The notes: a model not told the origin generated them from the letters alone. DNA of 64,000 nucleotides from Citrobacter sp. JGM124 (GCF_018257795.1 NZ_JAERJD010000008.1:186001-250000), one strand, 5' to 3'. Shown: positions 27,434 to 36,913, counted from the first letter of the stretch. A program made the numbers and translations.

Positions 27434-27934
27434 CAGTGAAGAAACGTACGATTTGCCATTGGCTAGAGTAATTAATAATGTCGTACAGTGTTCAATATAA
27501 CCCCCGGTTTTTGATATAAATAAATGTCCTGGTGGTGATGAATAATATGAATAGGGATGTTCTGTTTTTAATTTATACACTCAGATTGACGCAGGTAAAT
27601 GGTTTTTTCTGGCGGATGTGTGGGTGTCAGTCCCCTTGCTTTGAGCGCTGATTGGATATATTGCCGGGCTGGTTTTTATGCAAGATATGCTGATGTTATA
27701 TTGCTGTAATACTTTCATTTTATATTAGGGTGGTGAGTAGTGAATTAAAAGGATTAGTTAATTTTCTCAATGCCCGATTTACAACGAAGTCGTTAGTTTT
27801 CATTTTTTAATCAAGTTCTTTCTGCTATTCCTGTCACTCTCTGATATTCACATCGGTGTCACAAATCAGTCATTTTTAGCCATTACACTGCCGCACGAAA
27901 TATTCTGATACAAAAAAGAAAAGGCACAACACAC
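27434..27934. other. Intergenic region upstream of phosphatase autotransporter
   Basis: This AT-rich gap holds the promoter of the phosphatase autotransporter, with a Pho box at 27856-27873. No ORF or RNA gene was recognised in it. Confidence 0.4.
27856..27889 (+). promoter_or_regulatory. Putative Pho box and -10 element
   Basis: GTGTCAC (27856-27862), AAAT and CAGTCAT (27867-27873) fit the PhoB direct-repeat plan CTGTCAT-N4-CTGTCAT with an 11-base period and AT-rich spacer. A -10-like TACACT starts 10 bases later at 27884. PhoB-dependent promoters have this geometry. The start codon is 45 bases beyond the -10. Confidence 0.6.
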
Positions 27935-30900
27935 ATGGCATTTCCCTCGAAAGCACTATTGGCAACGACGATCGCTTCATTGATACCCATGAGTTTCACC
28001 ACGCTGGCTGCAGAGCCCACCTCAGCGATAGATGTACTTTCTGGTTATAACAAACTTTGGACTGCGGGTACCGCATGGGATAACGGCACCCCCACTGAGC
28101 TTGGCAAAGTGGTACTACGACAGAATGTTCAGACAGTCATTGACATAGCCAGTGTCCGTAAGGAAGAACAAGAAATTGCTGCTTTTGAATTCGATACACA
28201 GGATGCTAACTATGCGGTTATCGCAGGCCTTGGCCCGTTAGCTGATATCCTGAAAACAGAAACTGGTGCTTTCACTACGGTTAAGGGTATTCCAGAAAGT
28301 GCATATAGCGGTCGTGTGAGCGATGGCGGCAATGGTTTGGGTTCAACAGATAATGGCCTGGGTAAAGTCGTAGAACTGGTCAGTGCGGTACGTTATCCCG
28401 GATCGACCACACCGGCCAAAAATGCCTATAACTATCCGCGCCCGTTCCGTCAAACGCTGGACGGGGAAGATCTTAGCTGGGTGCTGCAACGTTCCTTGGT
28501 TGCCCGAGTACCAGCAACAGGAAGTGGTGATGGTGGTTTTCCAAGCGGACATACGAATGCGGCCTATCTTTCAGCCTTCGGCCTGGCCTATGCGGTTCCA
28601 CAACAATATTCAGACCTGATCCTTCGGGCAGGGGAGATTGGTTATAGTCGCGTCGTGACAGGTATCCACTCACCGCTGGATGTGATTGGTGGTCGGATGC
28701 ATGCCACTTATTATGCCATTCAGGCCCTTGTTGCTAACCCTGAATTGCGTGCAGAAGCTTATGAGCAAGCCAGAGACTTCTTCGCGGAAAAATGTGGGGG
28801 CACTATCAGTGGTTGCTATACCAACGGTCGGGATGCAGAGGCAGCCTACGCCCAGTATCAAATAGATAAGTCGCTGTACGCCAAATATACATTTGAAAAT
28901 ACCTTCGCACCTATTGGTGATACCCAGGCTGCTGCGGTTGTTCCGCAAAATGCAGAGGTGCTGATTGAAACACGTTACCCTTATCTTTCCACCGAACAGC
29001 TTCGTGATATTTTAGCGACCACATCAAGCGCATCAGGTGGTGTGATGGATAATGGCATGGGCTATGACCGTTTGAACTTATTGAAAGCGGCAAATGGTTA
29101 TGGCGCATTTAACAGCAATGTGACTGTCGACATGAATGCTGAAAAGGGAGGGCTTTCTGCGGCGGATCTGTGGTTGAATGATATTGCGGGTACAGGCTCA
29201 CTGACTAAGTCAGGTAGCGGTCAGCTCACTCTGGCAGGCCGTAACAGCTGGAGTGGCGGAACCACGGTCTCAGACGGGACGCTGGTAGGAACGAATGGTC
29301 AGGCATTTGGCACCGGTGCTATTGCTAATAACGCAACATTAGCCTTTGATATTTATAGTGATGATGTGCTGGCTAATGAGATTTCAGGCAACGGAATCTT
29401 GCGTAAAGATGGGGCCGCCAGGCTGACCTATACCGGTAATGGCACAGCCTTCACGGGAACGACACAAGTCGCAAATGGCACACTTTCAGTGAATGGTGTA
29501 CTGGGGGGGACAATGACCGTGACTGATGGGGCAACCCTTTCAGGTAATGGTACGTTGGGCAATTTGACTGTTGCTAATGGCAGTATACTGGCACCAGGTA
29601 ACTCGATTGGAACTCTGAATGTAAAAGGAGATCTGACGCTGGAAAACGGCGCTATGTATCAAGTTGAAGTGGATCCAGAGACCAATAGCAGTGATCTTGT
29701 TGCTGTAGCGGGAACTGCCACGCTGGGTAATGCCTCTGTGTTGCATATTGGCCAGAATGGGGATTATCGCATTGCCTCAACTTACACCATTCTGACGGCT
29801 GATAAGGGGATATCGGGTACCTTCGGCGACGTGACCAGCCGTTATGCTTTCCTCGATGCTAATCTTGGCTACACGGCGAATGCCGTTACTATGCAACTCG
29901 TACGTAATGATGTTGCATTTGCCTCTGCTGCCACTACCGCTAACCAGGTTTCAACCGCCAGTGCTGTTGAATTGTTAGGTTCTGGCAATGCGGTGTATAA
30001 CGCCATCGCAATGCTTGACAAAGGTGCGCCACAGTACGCTTTTGATGCGTTGTCAGGCGAGGGCTATGCCTCTCTTGCAGGGGCCATGACTCGCGGTGCA
30101 TTAACGGTCAGTGATATGGCCACAGAACAGGCTCGTGCGACGCATGATAAAAACGTCTGGCTCAATGTCTATGGTGGACGTCAGACCGCAGATGGTGCGA
30201 GTGGGACTGCGAATACGGCTTATCGTCAGCATGGTTTTCTGCTCGGTGCGAATGGCACCCTGTCTGATAATATGCAGCTCGGTGTTTTCGGTGGTGCCAG
30301 TAAAGGTGATTTCGACGTAAATGACCGTGATTTCTCTGCTGATGTTGATAATTACCAGCTTGGTGCTTATGCCAACTATACCTATAACCAACTGGGACTG
30401 ACCTTTGGTACGGTCGGAAGCTGGGGAGATGTCACCGCGAAGCGTAATGTGACAGTGGGCTCGTTAAATGAGAAGTTATCTGCTGATTTGGATAGCAGAA
30501 CGTTGCAAGTCTTTGGTGAGGCTCGTATGAAGTTTGCCACTGATATCGTGACCGTTGAGCCGTTTGTGGGATTAGCACATGTTTCCAGTAAAATGGATGG
30601 CTTCAATGAAAAAGGGGGGGCTGCGGCACTGAGTGGTGAGTCACTCAAAATGGAGACCACTTTTTCTACCCTCGGTGTTCGTCTGGAGCGTAGTTTTGGT
30701 AGCCAGGCACGTCCATGGACGGTGAATAGCAGTGTGGGCTGGCGGCATGCTTTTGGTGACACGGATCCTACCGCACGTTTGCGTTTCAGCGGGGCGGATA
30801 ACCATAGCATCATTGGTACGCGATTGGCTGAAAATAGCGCACGCGTTGAAGCGGGGATTGGCAAAAAACTGACTGATAATGCCGATCTTTCATTGTCTTA

Positions 30901-30967
30901 CAGTGGCCAGTACGGCAATGGATCGAATGATAATGGAGCACAGCTGAGACTGAATATTGGGTTCTGA
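27935..30967 (+). CDS. Autotransporter with PAP2 acid-phosphatase passenger
   Basis: This 1010-residue protein is a type Va autotransporter. A signal peptide (about 1-26) is followed by a PAP2/class A acid-phosphatase domain with the complete signature: Lys162-x6-ArgPro169-170 (KNAYNYPRP), PSGH at 203-206, and SRVVTGIHSPLD with Arg239, His245 and Asp249. Next come glycine-rich passenger repeats (about 415-560, LTKSGSGQLTLAGRNSWSGG type). The C-terminal barrel (about 735-1010) ends in Phe. The enzyme would therefore be displayed on, or released from, the cell surface to free phosphate from organic esters. A Pho box upstream fits that role. It is monocistronic and convergent with the esterase. 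Confidence 0.9.
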   Translation: MAFPSKALLATTIASLIPMSFTTLAAEPTSAIDVLSGYNKLWTAGTAWDNGTPTELGKVVLRQNVQTVIDIASVRKEEQEIAAFEFDTQDANYAVIAGLGPLADILKTETGAFTTVKGIPESAYSGRVSDGGNGLGSTDNGLGKVVELVSAVRYPGSTTPAKNAYNYPRPFRQTLDGEDLSWVLQRSLVARVPATGSGDGGFPSGHTNAAYLSAFGLAYAVPQQYSDLILRAGEIGYSRVVTGIHSPLDVIGGRMHATYYAIQALVANPELRAEAYEQARDFFAEKCGGTISGCYTNGRDAEAAYAQYQIDKSLYAKYTFENTFAPIGDTQAAAVVPQNAEVLIETRYPYLSTEQLRDILATTSSASGGVMDNGMGYDRLNLLKAANGYGAFNSNVTVDMNAEKGGLSAADLWLNDIAGTGSLTKSGSGQLTLAGRNSWSGGTTVSDGTLVGTNGQAFGTGAIANNATLAFDIYSDDVLANEISGNGILRKDGAARLTYTGNGTAFTGTTQVANGTLSVNGVLGGTMTVTDGATLSGNGTLGNLTVANGSILAPGNSIGTLNVKGDLTLENGAMYQVEVDPETNSSDLVAVAGTATLGNASVLHIGQNGDYRIASTYTILTADKGISGTFGDVTSRYAFLDANLGYTANAVTMQLVRNDVAFASAATTANQVSTASAVELLGSGNAVYNAIAMLDKGAPQYAFDALSGEGYASLAGAMTRGALTVSDMATEQARATHDKNVWLNVYGGRQTADGASGTANTAYRQHGFLLGANGTLSDNMQLGVFGGASKGDFDVNDRDFSADVDNYQLGAYANYTYNQLGLTFGTVGSWGDVTAKRNVTVGSLNEKLSADLDSRTLQVFGEARMKFATDIVTVEPFVGLAHVSSKMDGFNEKGGAAALSGESLKMETTFSTLGVRLERSFGSQARPWTVNSSVGWRHAFGDTDPTARLRFSGADNHSIIGTRLAENSARVEAGIGKKLTDNADLSLSYSGQYGNGSNDNGAQLRLNIGF

Positions 30968-31169
30968 GCATCCATACTCAATGGCTCTGACAATATAACG
31001 CATATACAGGTAACAGGCGTGATCCTGCTGCCTGTAATCAATTCTATGTCCCTAATCCTGAAGTAAAATATACCCATTAACATTAATCGGTGATTTAAAT
31101 TTAAGACGCATCACGTCATGGAAAGGCATGATGCGGCCATTCTGGCAGAAAGAAGGAATCAACCGGGTA

Positions 31170-32054
31170 TTATAACGTATCGGGCAAGGCTGCAACGTCC
31201 AGGGCTTTATCCAGTGCATCCGGGATCACGCTTCCGTGATTTTTCCCCGGGTAAAGCGTGAACTGACACGAATGGTGACTTGCTTCCAACGCACTGCACA
31301 GTGCCCTGGGCTGAATCCAACTGGTGCGAGAATGGTAACGGGCCAATTGTTTCTCGTCCATTTTCTCCAAGTTGGGTTTTTCCTCTGCCCCCCCTTGCGT
31401 GACGAATAATGACGCTGCAGCCTGGCGTTCAGTCATCAGGGGCAGATTGATCATTTCTCCTTTTCCCCACCAGAGCGACGGGCTGGCAGCGACAAAAGCC
31501 TGGAAAGATTCAGGATGGTTTTGATAAGCCATCAAGGTGAACAGGCCCCCAAAGGAGTGTCCGAAGAGCGTTTGTCGGTTCTCATCTATGGGGTAATTAG
31601 CCGCAACCCAAGGTTTTATCTTACTCTCAAGCAGCGTGTAGAGTTGTTCTGCGCCGCCGCCATAGGCAAAATCCGGGTCAGATACGTGGGGAGTGTAATC
31701 ATAATCACGCCATTTCTTGGGAAAGGCTTCATCTGAAGCGTAACCAATCCCAATAATGACAGGCATTCTCTCTGCGGGTAGCTTACGGATAGCCAGGTTG
31801 ACCATCAGGGGAAACATTCCGTTACCGTCGAGCATATAAAGAACCGGTCTTGGCGAGGATATACCCAAAGGAACGGCACTATAGAGGCGAAACTGCTTCC
31901 CTTCATGGCTATCGGCAGGGGGGACATCGTGAGTATCCAGATGAAAAAATTGTCCTGCATCAGGATCGATACTTGGCATTGTCTGTGAAGGACGTGCTGA
32001 GGCTGCCATCGAGATGGAAAGTAACAGCCCTGAGAATAGGCATTTGTTAATCAT
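31170..32054 (-). CDS. IroE-like periplasmic siderophore esterase
   Basis: This 294-residue alpha/beta hydrolase has a signal peptide (about 1-20). The nucleophile is Ser167 in GHSFGG and the catalytic His is His273 in GKNHGSVIP. The GYASDEAF, YDYTPHV and ASPSLWWGKGE segments are typical of the IroE/Fes-related esterase family. IroE trims cyclic catecholate siderophores in the periplasm with a Ser-His dyad. It lies downstream of a CirA-like receptor on the same strand, separated by a terminator-like stem-loop, so it may have its own promoter. The role in enterobactin or salmochelin processing is inferred from family and neighbour. Confidence 0.83.
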   Translation of the reverse strand: MINKCLFSGLLLSISMAASARPSQTMPSIDPDAGQFFHLDTHDVPPADSHEGKQFRLYSAVPLGISSPRPVLYMLDGNGMFPLMVNLAIRKLPAERMPVIIGIGYASDEAFPKKWRDYDYTPHVSDPDFAYGGGAEQLYTLLESKIKPWVAANYPIDENRQTLFGHSFGGLFTLMAYQNHPESFQAFVAASPSLWWGKGEMINLPLMTERQAAASLFVTQGGAEEKPNLEKMDEKQLARYHSRTSWIQPRALCSALEASHHSCQFTLYPGKNHGSVIPDALDKALDVAALPDTL

Positions 32055-32144
32055 GATGTATCACTGTCGTGGTTAGATTACGTGTGAAACGCCGTTACGG
32101 ATAAGTTAAACAGGAAGACCTGATTAACCCGGTCTGAGAAAAGC

Positions 32145-32177
32145 GACTGGGTGAGGCATTGGTTGCCTTCCCCAGTC
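32145..32177 (-). terminator. Terminator after the TonB-dependent receptor
   Basis: A 14-base imperfect stem (GACTGGGTGAGGCA with TGCCTTCCCCAGTC) and a short loop are followed on the minus strand by GCTTTTCTC. The hairpin begins about 45 bases after the receptor stop, so it probably ends the receptor transcript before the esterase gene. Confidence 0.55.
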
Positions 32178-32220
32178 GGCTTATTACAGGTGTTAAAAAG
32201 GATATCGCCAATGCTGGCTA

Positions 32221-34269
32221 TTAGAAGCTAACGGTGACGTTACCCCAGTAACGGCGACCATCTTCCACATCCCAGTTTCCGCCATTGGTATCGATGCTTG
32301 GTCCTTTTTCATTACCGACGTTAAGCACCGCCAAATTAAGTTTGGTATTTTTCAATACTTGGTAAGTTAAACCGACGTCAACAGTGGTGTAACCGCTACG
32401 ATAGCGTGGAACCGTGGAGCCATTACGCTGGGCAGCCCAAACTTGTTCACCTTCATAGTGGGCACGGGTATACAAGTTTAGATCCTCGTTATACTGCCAG
32501 TCGAGTTTAGCGTTTGCCGAATGTTTGGGGGTTTTATCCAGGGCATAGCCCTGCAGCGAAATGCCGTTGGACAGCTTTTCATCATCGCTTTTACGCTTTG
32601 AATCAGTATAGCTGTAGTTCATGCTGAGGTTCCAGGCATCAGCCAGAGGGATGTTGGTTGCCACCTCTACCCCTTTAATATTGGCCTTACCCACATTCGC
32701 ATATTTGTAGAGTTCCAGTCCCGTCACGGGATCATTTTCACCCAGGCTATAGCTGGTAAGCTTATTTTTGAAGTCAGTGTTGTATAACGTCAGGCTTGCA
32801 CTGAAACCTGAGGCGTGGTCATAGGCAATACCAATTTCTTCGTTGACGCTTTTTTCTGGTTTCAGATCGCGATTACCGTAGATGATCCCCGCACCGCCAC
32901 CAGTGGAGGTGCCGTATGTCGGGCTGATTTCACGCAGCGTTGGGGCGCGGAAGGCTTGAGACACCCCACCTTTTAAAGTGATTTCATCTGTCAGGTGGTA
33001 AATAGCATAGCCGCGTGGATTGAGGTGGTTGCCATAATATTCGTGGTGATCGAGTCGTAACCCACCGGTTAACAGCAAGTCATCCGTTGCGGTGAACTCA
33101 TTCTCGAGGAAGAAGGCATACTGCTCCGCACGCAGCGTGGCATCTTCAGTGGTGCTTTTACCGGTTGCTGAAGTATCCTTCAGTTTTGAATGCTGGAATT
33201 GTCCCCCTGCGGTCAGCGTGTTGGAAGGCAGCAGGGCTACCACACTGCCATCAACCACGGTATTGGTAATTTCAGGCACGCGGGCTTCATAGACTAAGTC
33301 GTCAGGCGCCGCACCTTTGGGAACCGACTTTGTGGTGCGCTTGGTGTTTTCCTGGTAGACGCTCAGTTCGGTGATCAGTGAATCCCAGTCACCTTTGTAG
33401 CTTAAGGAATAGTGGTTACGATCATTGTGCAACTCAGTCTTGGTATTGGCCTGTTTGTTGGTACCGCGGATGGTGTATTCCGCCATGGACTTACCAGGGG
33501 TAGAGGTACGTTCCTGGGTGGTTCGGCCCGCTTCCACGACAAAGGTTTGCTTATCGGTTGGGGTAAATGTCAGCGTTGTGGTGAGATTTTTATTGTCGCG
33601 ACCATTATGGCCTTCAACAATTTTATCCTCCTGACGATAATTCCCGCCCCCGTATATCTGTAACCCAAGTTTATTTTGAATCAGTGGTCCGGCAAGGTAA
33701 AAGTTGCTGTCAGCGTAGTTACCGCTGTTAGGGTTCTCTTGCAGGGTGCCTCCCATAGAGAGGCTGCCGTGCCAGTCATTAGTGGGTTTCTTGGTAATAA
33801 TATTGATTACCCCACCCATGGCATCAGAACCATAGAGTGAGGACATAGGTCCACGAATAACTTCAATACGTTCAATGGCTTCAACTGGTGGCATAAAGCC
33901 TGATTCAAAACCCCCGCTACCGTTAGGGCGAGATTCACGGCTATTCTGACGACGTCCATCGACCAGAATCAGTGTGTATTCTCCTGGTAACCCACGGATA
34001 TTAATGTCTTGTTTATTAGCACTGCCGACAATACTGACACCTTCAACATTTTTTACTGCATCTGCCAAGTCGTGTATGGGCTTATTCTGAAGCTCTTCTT
34101 TGGGTACCACGGTGACGCTCGCGGGAACGTCACGTAGTGACTGGGCATAACCAGAAGCGGTAACAACGAGAGTATCGGTATTTGTATCCGTTTGGGCGAA
34201 GGCAGTTGCTGAGGACAGAGCAGCAAATATACCGACGGCCAGCCGAGAGTAGCAATAGTGCATAGACAT
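32221..34269 (-). CDS. TonB-dependent siderophore receptor, CirA/IroN-like
   Basis: This 682-residue outer-membrane receptor has a signal peptide (about 1-25) and a TonB box in DTLVVTASG near the mature N terminus. The plug domain carries IRGLPGEYTLILVDGRRQNSR-like and GPMSSLYGSDAMGGVINIIT-like segments. A 22-strand barrel follows and ends in VTVSF. The plug and early barrel resemble CirA, which takes up linear catecholates and serves as a colicin receptor. I set the start at the ATG at 34269 (AGGA upstream); an extension to 34323 would put the Fur box inside the gene. The Fur box and the neighbouring IroE-like esterase support catechol siderophore uptake. Confidence 0.9.
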   Translation of the reverse strand: MSMHYCYSRLAVGIFAALSSATAFAQTDTNTDTLVVTASGYAQSLRDVPASVTVVPKEELQNKPIHDLADAVKNVEGVSIVGSANKQDINIRGLPGEYTLILVDGRRQNSRESRPNGSGGFESGFMPPVEAIERIEVIRGPMSSLYGSDAMGGVINIITKKPTNDWHGSLSMGGTLQENPNSGNYADSNFYLAGPLIQNKLGLQIYGGGNYRQEDKIVEGHNGRDNKNLTTTLTFTPTDKQTFVVEAGRTTQERTSTPGKSMAEYTIRGTNKQANTKTELHNDRNHYSLSYKGDWDSLITELSVYQENTKRTTKSVPKGAAPDDLVYEARVPEITNTVVDGSVVALLPSNTLTAGGQFQHSKLKDTSATGKSTTEDATLRAEQYAFFLENEFTATDDLLLTGGLRLDHHEYYGNHLNPRGYAIYHLTDEITLKGGVSQAFRAPTLREISPTYGTSTGGGAGIIYGNRDLKPEKSVNEEIGIAYDHASGFSASLTLYNTDFKNKLTSYSLGENDPVTGLELYKYANVGKANIKGVEVATNIPLADAWNLSMNYSYTDSKRKSDDEKLSNGISLQGYALDKTPKHSANAKLDWQYNEDLNLYTRAHYEGEQVWAAQRNGSTVPRYRSGYTTVDVGLTYQVLKNTKLNLAVLNVGNEKGPSIDTNGGNWDVEDGRRYWGNVTVSF

Positions 34270-34301
34270 GAGTGATCCTGAGGATTGAGAAAAAGCGGTA
34301 A

Positions 34302-34316
34302 TGATAATTATTAGCA
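34302..34316 (-). promoter_or_regulatory. Putative Fur box
   Basis: TGATAATTATTAGCA fits the 7-1-7 Fur pattern TGATAAT-N-ATTATCA with one mismatch and is flanked by further AT bases. It lies about 33 bases upstream of the receptor start, as expected for iron repression. Confidence 0.7.
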
Positions 34317-35057
34317 ATCGCAATACCGATGATGGGAATAGTCTTATAAATAATCAGATGGTCTATTATTCTGTGCGTTACATCATTAATCAGGGTTATT
34401 TTCTGACTCAGTTCTTTCGGTATATGCACGATATATAGGGAAAAACATAACGGTTTGTTAAAAGGTTATTGCAAATTGACTAGAATATGGAGTTATTGAG
34501 TATCGAAGTAAAAAACAACCTTATTTTATACTATTGGTGGCGGGGGGACGAGCTCTGGCTCCTGGTGCTAAATTTCACCAGTCTTATTTTATATCTTTAT
34601 TTTCATTGTGTTATGATTAATTTTAGGTGCTTAGGGTCAGCGGGATAGTGATATTTTACATCGGTATATGTGAAATAATTTAATAACCCCGACTTTTCAT
34701 AAGATTATTACTGCACAGATCCTGGATCGTCCCGATTATTATACCGGTGCTCAGTGGGGAAATGTGGACAAGAAATCTTCAGCGCAAATAATGCCGGGAA
34801 TCAATTTTGGGGCTGTGTTAATCATTAAAAGTCGGGGGAAAAGAAGGCTCGTTGATTAATTACTCTATTTGCATCGCTTTTATCGTATGGTGGCAGAGTC
34901 GATGATGATTTTCAGACGTTATGGTGGAACACATCACATGACGGAGATCCCGCATCCTGCTGGCAATGAGAGGAAAGTCATGTTTCCCCTCTTTGTGATC
35001 ATAACGCAATAATGTCCCGGCAAATGCCCTTAAAAATAGCTTTTTCTGTGGGCGTGT
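34317..35057. other. Intergenic region, possible gene remnants
   Basis: This gap of about 740 bases has the receptor promoter at its left end. The rest is of mixed composition. A 42-codon plus-strand frame around 34887-35012 and another around 34722-34858 look protein-like in codon use but have no supported start or family. They may be decayed genes. Nothing else was recognised. Confidence 0.35.
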
Positions 35058-35435
35058 TCACTCAGAAATTACATTTCGTTCCTCACCGTACCAGAGTTGC
35101 GACTGCTCCAAATCCACAAACCTGTTTTCATCGTCAATAAGTTCCCGAAGGGCGTTCAGGCCTTCTGCGGTCTTTCGGGCCGAAAGATGTGATTCCAGAT
35201 CATCCCACCAGAGTTCAGCACACCCGTCGAAATCCACGATCGCCGCGTTTCTTGTTTGCTGAAGTGCTGCTTGTAACGCCGTATCAGCATGAGGAACCGT
35301 CTGTATATATCGTCGAATACCGAGAGTCCTGGAATGTTTTGCAACCAGTGAGGCGTGATTATGACGCCAGTAATGATCAAACTCTTCCCGTGTTAAATGC
35401 GATTGTCTTTTTACACACATAATCAGCTTTAGCAT
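35058..35435 (-). CDS. EthD-domain small protein
   Basis: This 125-residue protein starts MLKLIMCVKRQSHLTREEF and has the EthD/dimeric alpha-beta-barrel pattern: FDHYWRHNHASLV, YIQTVPH, an FDGCAELWWDDLE segment and a late FVDLEQSQLW. EthD relatives take part in degradation of ethers or aromatics, or in polyketide-like cyclisation, as dimeric ferredoxin-fold enzymes. The ATG at 35435 is set by AGGAG eight bases upstream; a longer frame to 35474 would run into the promoter. It diverges from a MerR regulator and its promoter has the long spacer of MerR-controlled genes, so it is likely induced by that regulator's ligand. The substrate is unknown. Confidence 0.75.
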   Translation of the reverse strand: MLKLIMCVKRQSHLTREEFDHYWRHNHASLVAKHSRTLGIRRYIQTVPHADTALQAALQQTRNAAIVDFDGCAELWWDDLESHLSARKTAEGLNALRELIDDENRFVDLEQSQLWYGEERNVISE

Positions 35436-35465
35436 ACCGTCGCTCCTTTCATTTGAGAGGTTCAA

Positions 35466-35497
35466 ATCATACACTCTGACAGCAATGTCAGGGTCAA
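35466..35497 (-). promoter_or_regulatory. MerR-type promoter with 20-bp spacer and operator dyad
   Basis: On the minus strand TTGACC (35492-35497) and TATGAT (35466-35471) are 20 bases apart. That spacing is too long for normal RNA polymerase use and typical of promoters that MerR proteins untwist. The spacer holds a dyad, CTGACA-GCAA-TGTCAG in plus-strand reading, at 35476-35491. It drives the EthD gene and lies next to the divergent MerR start. Confidence 0.7.
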
Positions 35498-35507
35498 GGG
35501 GAAAGGG

Positions 35508-35840
35508 ATGCAGATTGGTAAATTGGCCGCAGTGACGGGTGTGAGTATCCGGATGCTACGCTATTATGAGAATGCAGGGTTACTGCATCCGACTCGAACC
35601 GAGGCAGGCTATCGCCGGTTCACTGGGGAAGATATTGAGGTGGTTAAACGTATACTGCTCCTTAACCGTGCGGGCTTTACACTGTCCGCCGTTCGTGGGT
35701 TATTAACATGTGTTCGCGCCGGAACGGCACCCTGTGATGCCCTGAAAATAAAAATACGCGAACAACTTTCCCTGATTGAACATCAGGTTGAAGCACTCAA
35801 TGAAAGCCGCAACTTACTGAATCAGCTACTTACTGACTAG
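35508..35840 (+). CDS. MerR-family transcription regulator
   Basis: This 110-residue regulator begins with the MerR winged helix-turn-helix MQIGKLAAVTGVSIRMLRYY (residues 1-20) and the wing TRTEAGYRRF. A dimerisation helix follows to the end. It is short and has only one cysteine after the HTH region that could act as sensor (CVRAGTAPC has two, near residues 67 and 75), so a metal, redox or small-molecule cue is possible. It is divergent from the EthD gene, whose promoter has a 20-base spacer with a dyad, and probably both represses and activates it. The family is certain and the effector unknown. Confidence 0.88.
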   Translation: MQIGKLAAVTGVSIRMLRYYENAGLLHPTRTEAGYRRFTGEDIEVVKRILLLNRAGFTLSAVRGLLTCVRAGTAPCDALKIKIREQLSLIEHQVEALNESRNLLNQLLTD

Positions 35841-36121
35841 TGGTTGCTTACCTGTTTCGTCATCCATCAGGGTGAGATAAGTGATTTAAAATTTGAATGG
35901 CCTGCAAACCAGCACTGCTCCCTGTTGGAGCAAGCGCAAGTGATGGCAGATATTTCATGATCCTTACCGGGTTGATGGATCACGGAAACCGACTATTGAT
36001 CTGTTTAACTCGCGTTGCCAATGCAAATGGTACCCCGGTTTTCAGCCTGTGGGCTAAACAGCGTACTTCGTACAGGGACGGGCGGATCATTCAATGCCAG
36101 CCCCTGCGTTACGCCTGATCC

Positions 36122-36409
36122 GGTCGTCAGGAAATAACCGTATTTTCAGGGTGCTTACTCATTTTGAGTGCGGCCGCTGCACTGGACGAGTTTAAGAGCC
36201 CTGTACGGCCTGTTATCATCACGCATGAGGTCAATTGTGTAACCGAAAAACTCATCATGGATGAGAAAATCGATTATATCCTTTCACAGAACATGCCCCG
36301 GCTGTTACTGGAAACTGTTGATAAATTAAGCGAGTTACAAAAAGGTAGTGCGCTTGTTTCCCACACGTTTTTACCTATTGAAATAATGACAAGATTCACA
36401 CTGTCCTGA
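36122..36409 (+). pseudogene. Remnant of LacI/periplasmic-binding-like regulator (C-terminal part)
   Basis: A frame here reads like the last third of a LacI-family ligand domain: an AAAALDEF segment, RPVIITHEV, then MDEKIDYILSQNM, a helix, and an EIMTRF end. The helix-turn-helix and first lobe are absent upstream and no ribosome site supports a separate short gene. I infer a truncated regulator. The match is by eye; it might instead be part of an unrelated small protein. Confidence 0.4.
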
Positions 36410-36838
36410 TCAGTCTATGACTGAGGTTCTGATGGTTAATAAAGCGGGGTATGAACCTGTCTCGGGAAGGCTTTTCCCGGGCATGATTTTTTCAGACTTC
36501 ATATTTCAATCATCCAGCGTTCTTTGATTTCTCGTGCCTCTTTCAGTGTTATGAGCAGGTAAGAAATTCAGTGCTTGATGTCGTGACGCTCACCAGCAGA
36601 AACGAGATAACCATGAGTGGAGATCGGATGCAACTGCCTGATTTCAATCCCGGGCGACAGGTGCGTCTTCCGTTAGCCGCCACGCAAACTCCGCCTTTTG
36701 AAGCCAAGTGCGGTGGTGGGATATTAACGGCTATCCCAAAATGGGCATCAGGCCATTCTGACGTATTCTGAGTAACGATGGTGGGCCATCAAACCTATAA
36801 CTGATCAATACGAAAGTAGTCAGCAACAACCGCAGCAG

Positions 36839-36862
36839 AATGCCGGGCTAATGCCCGGCATT
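36839..36862. repeat. Perfect 10-bp inverted repeat
   Basis: AATGCCGGGC (36839-36848) and GCCCGGCATT (36853-36862) form a strong GC-rich stem with a TAAT loop. It could end transcription from either side but lacks a T-run. Confidence 0.5.
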
Positions 36863-36913
36863 CAAGGCTGATATCAGCAACATCTGTTTGAGACGGCGTT
36901 TTCATCTCTGGCT

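Noticed and set aside
30382..30864. 160-codon minus-strand frame opposite the autotransporter barrel
   Set aside because: It is an antisense shadow of a well-supported barrel-coding region.
36571..36771. 66-codon frame in the decayed region before the hydrolase operon
   Set aside because: I see no ribosome site, no family features and no conserved neighbour, so I do not call it a gene.
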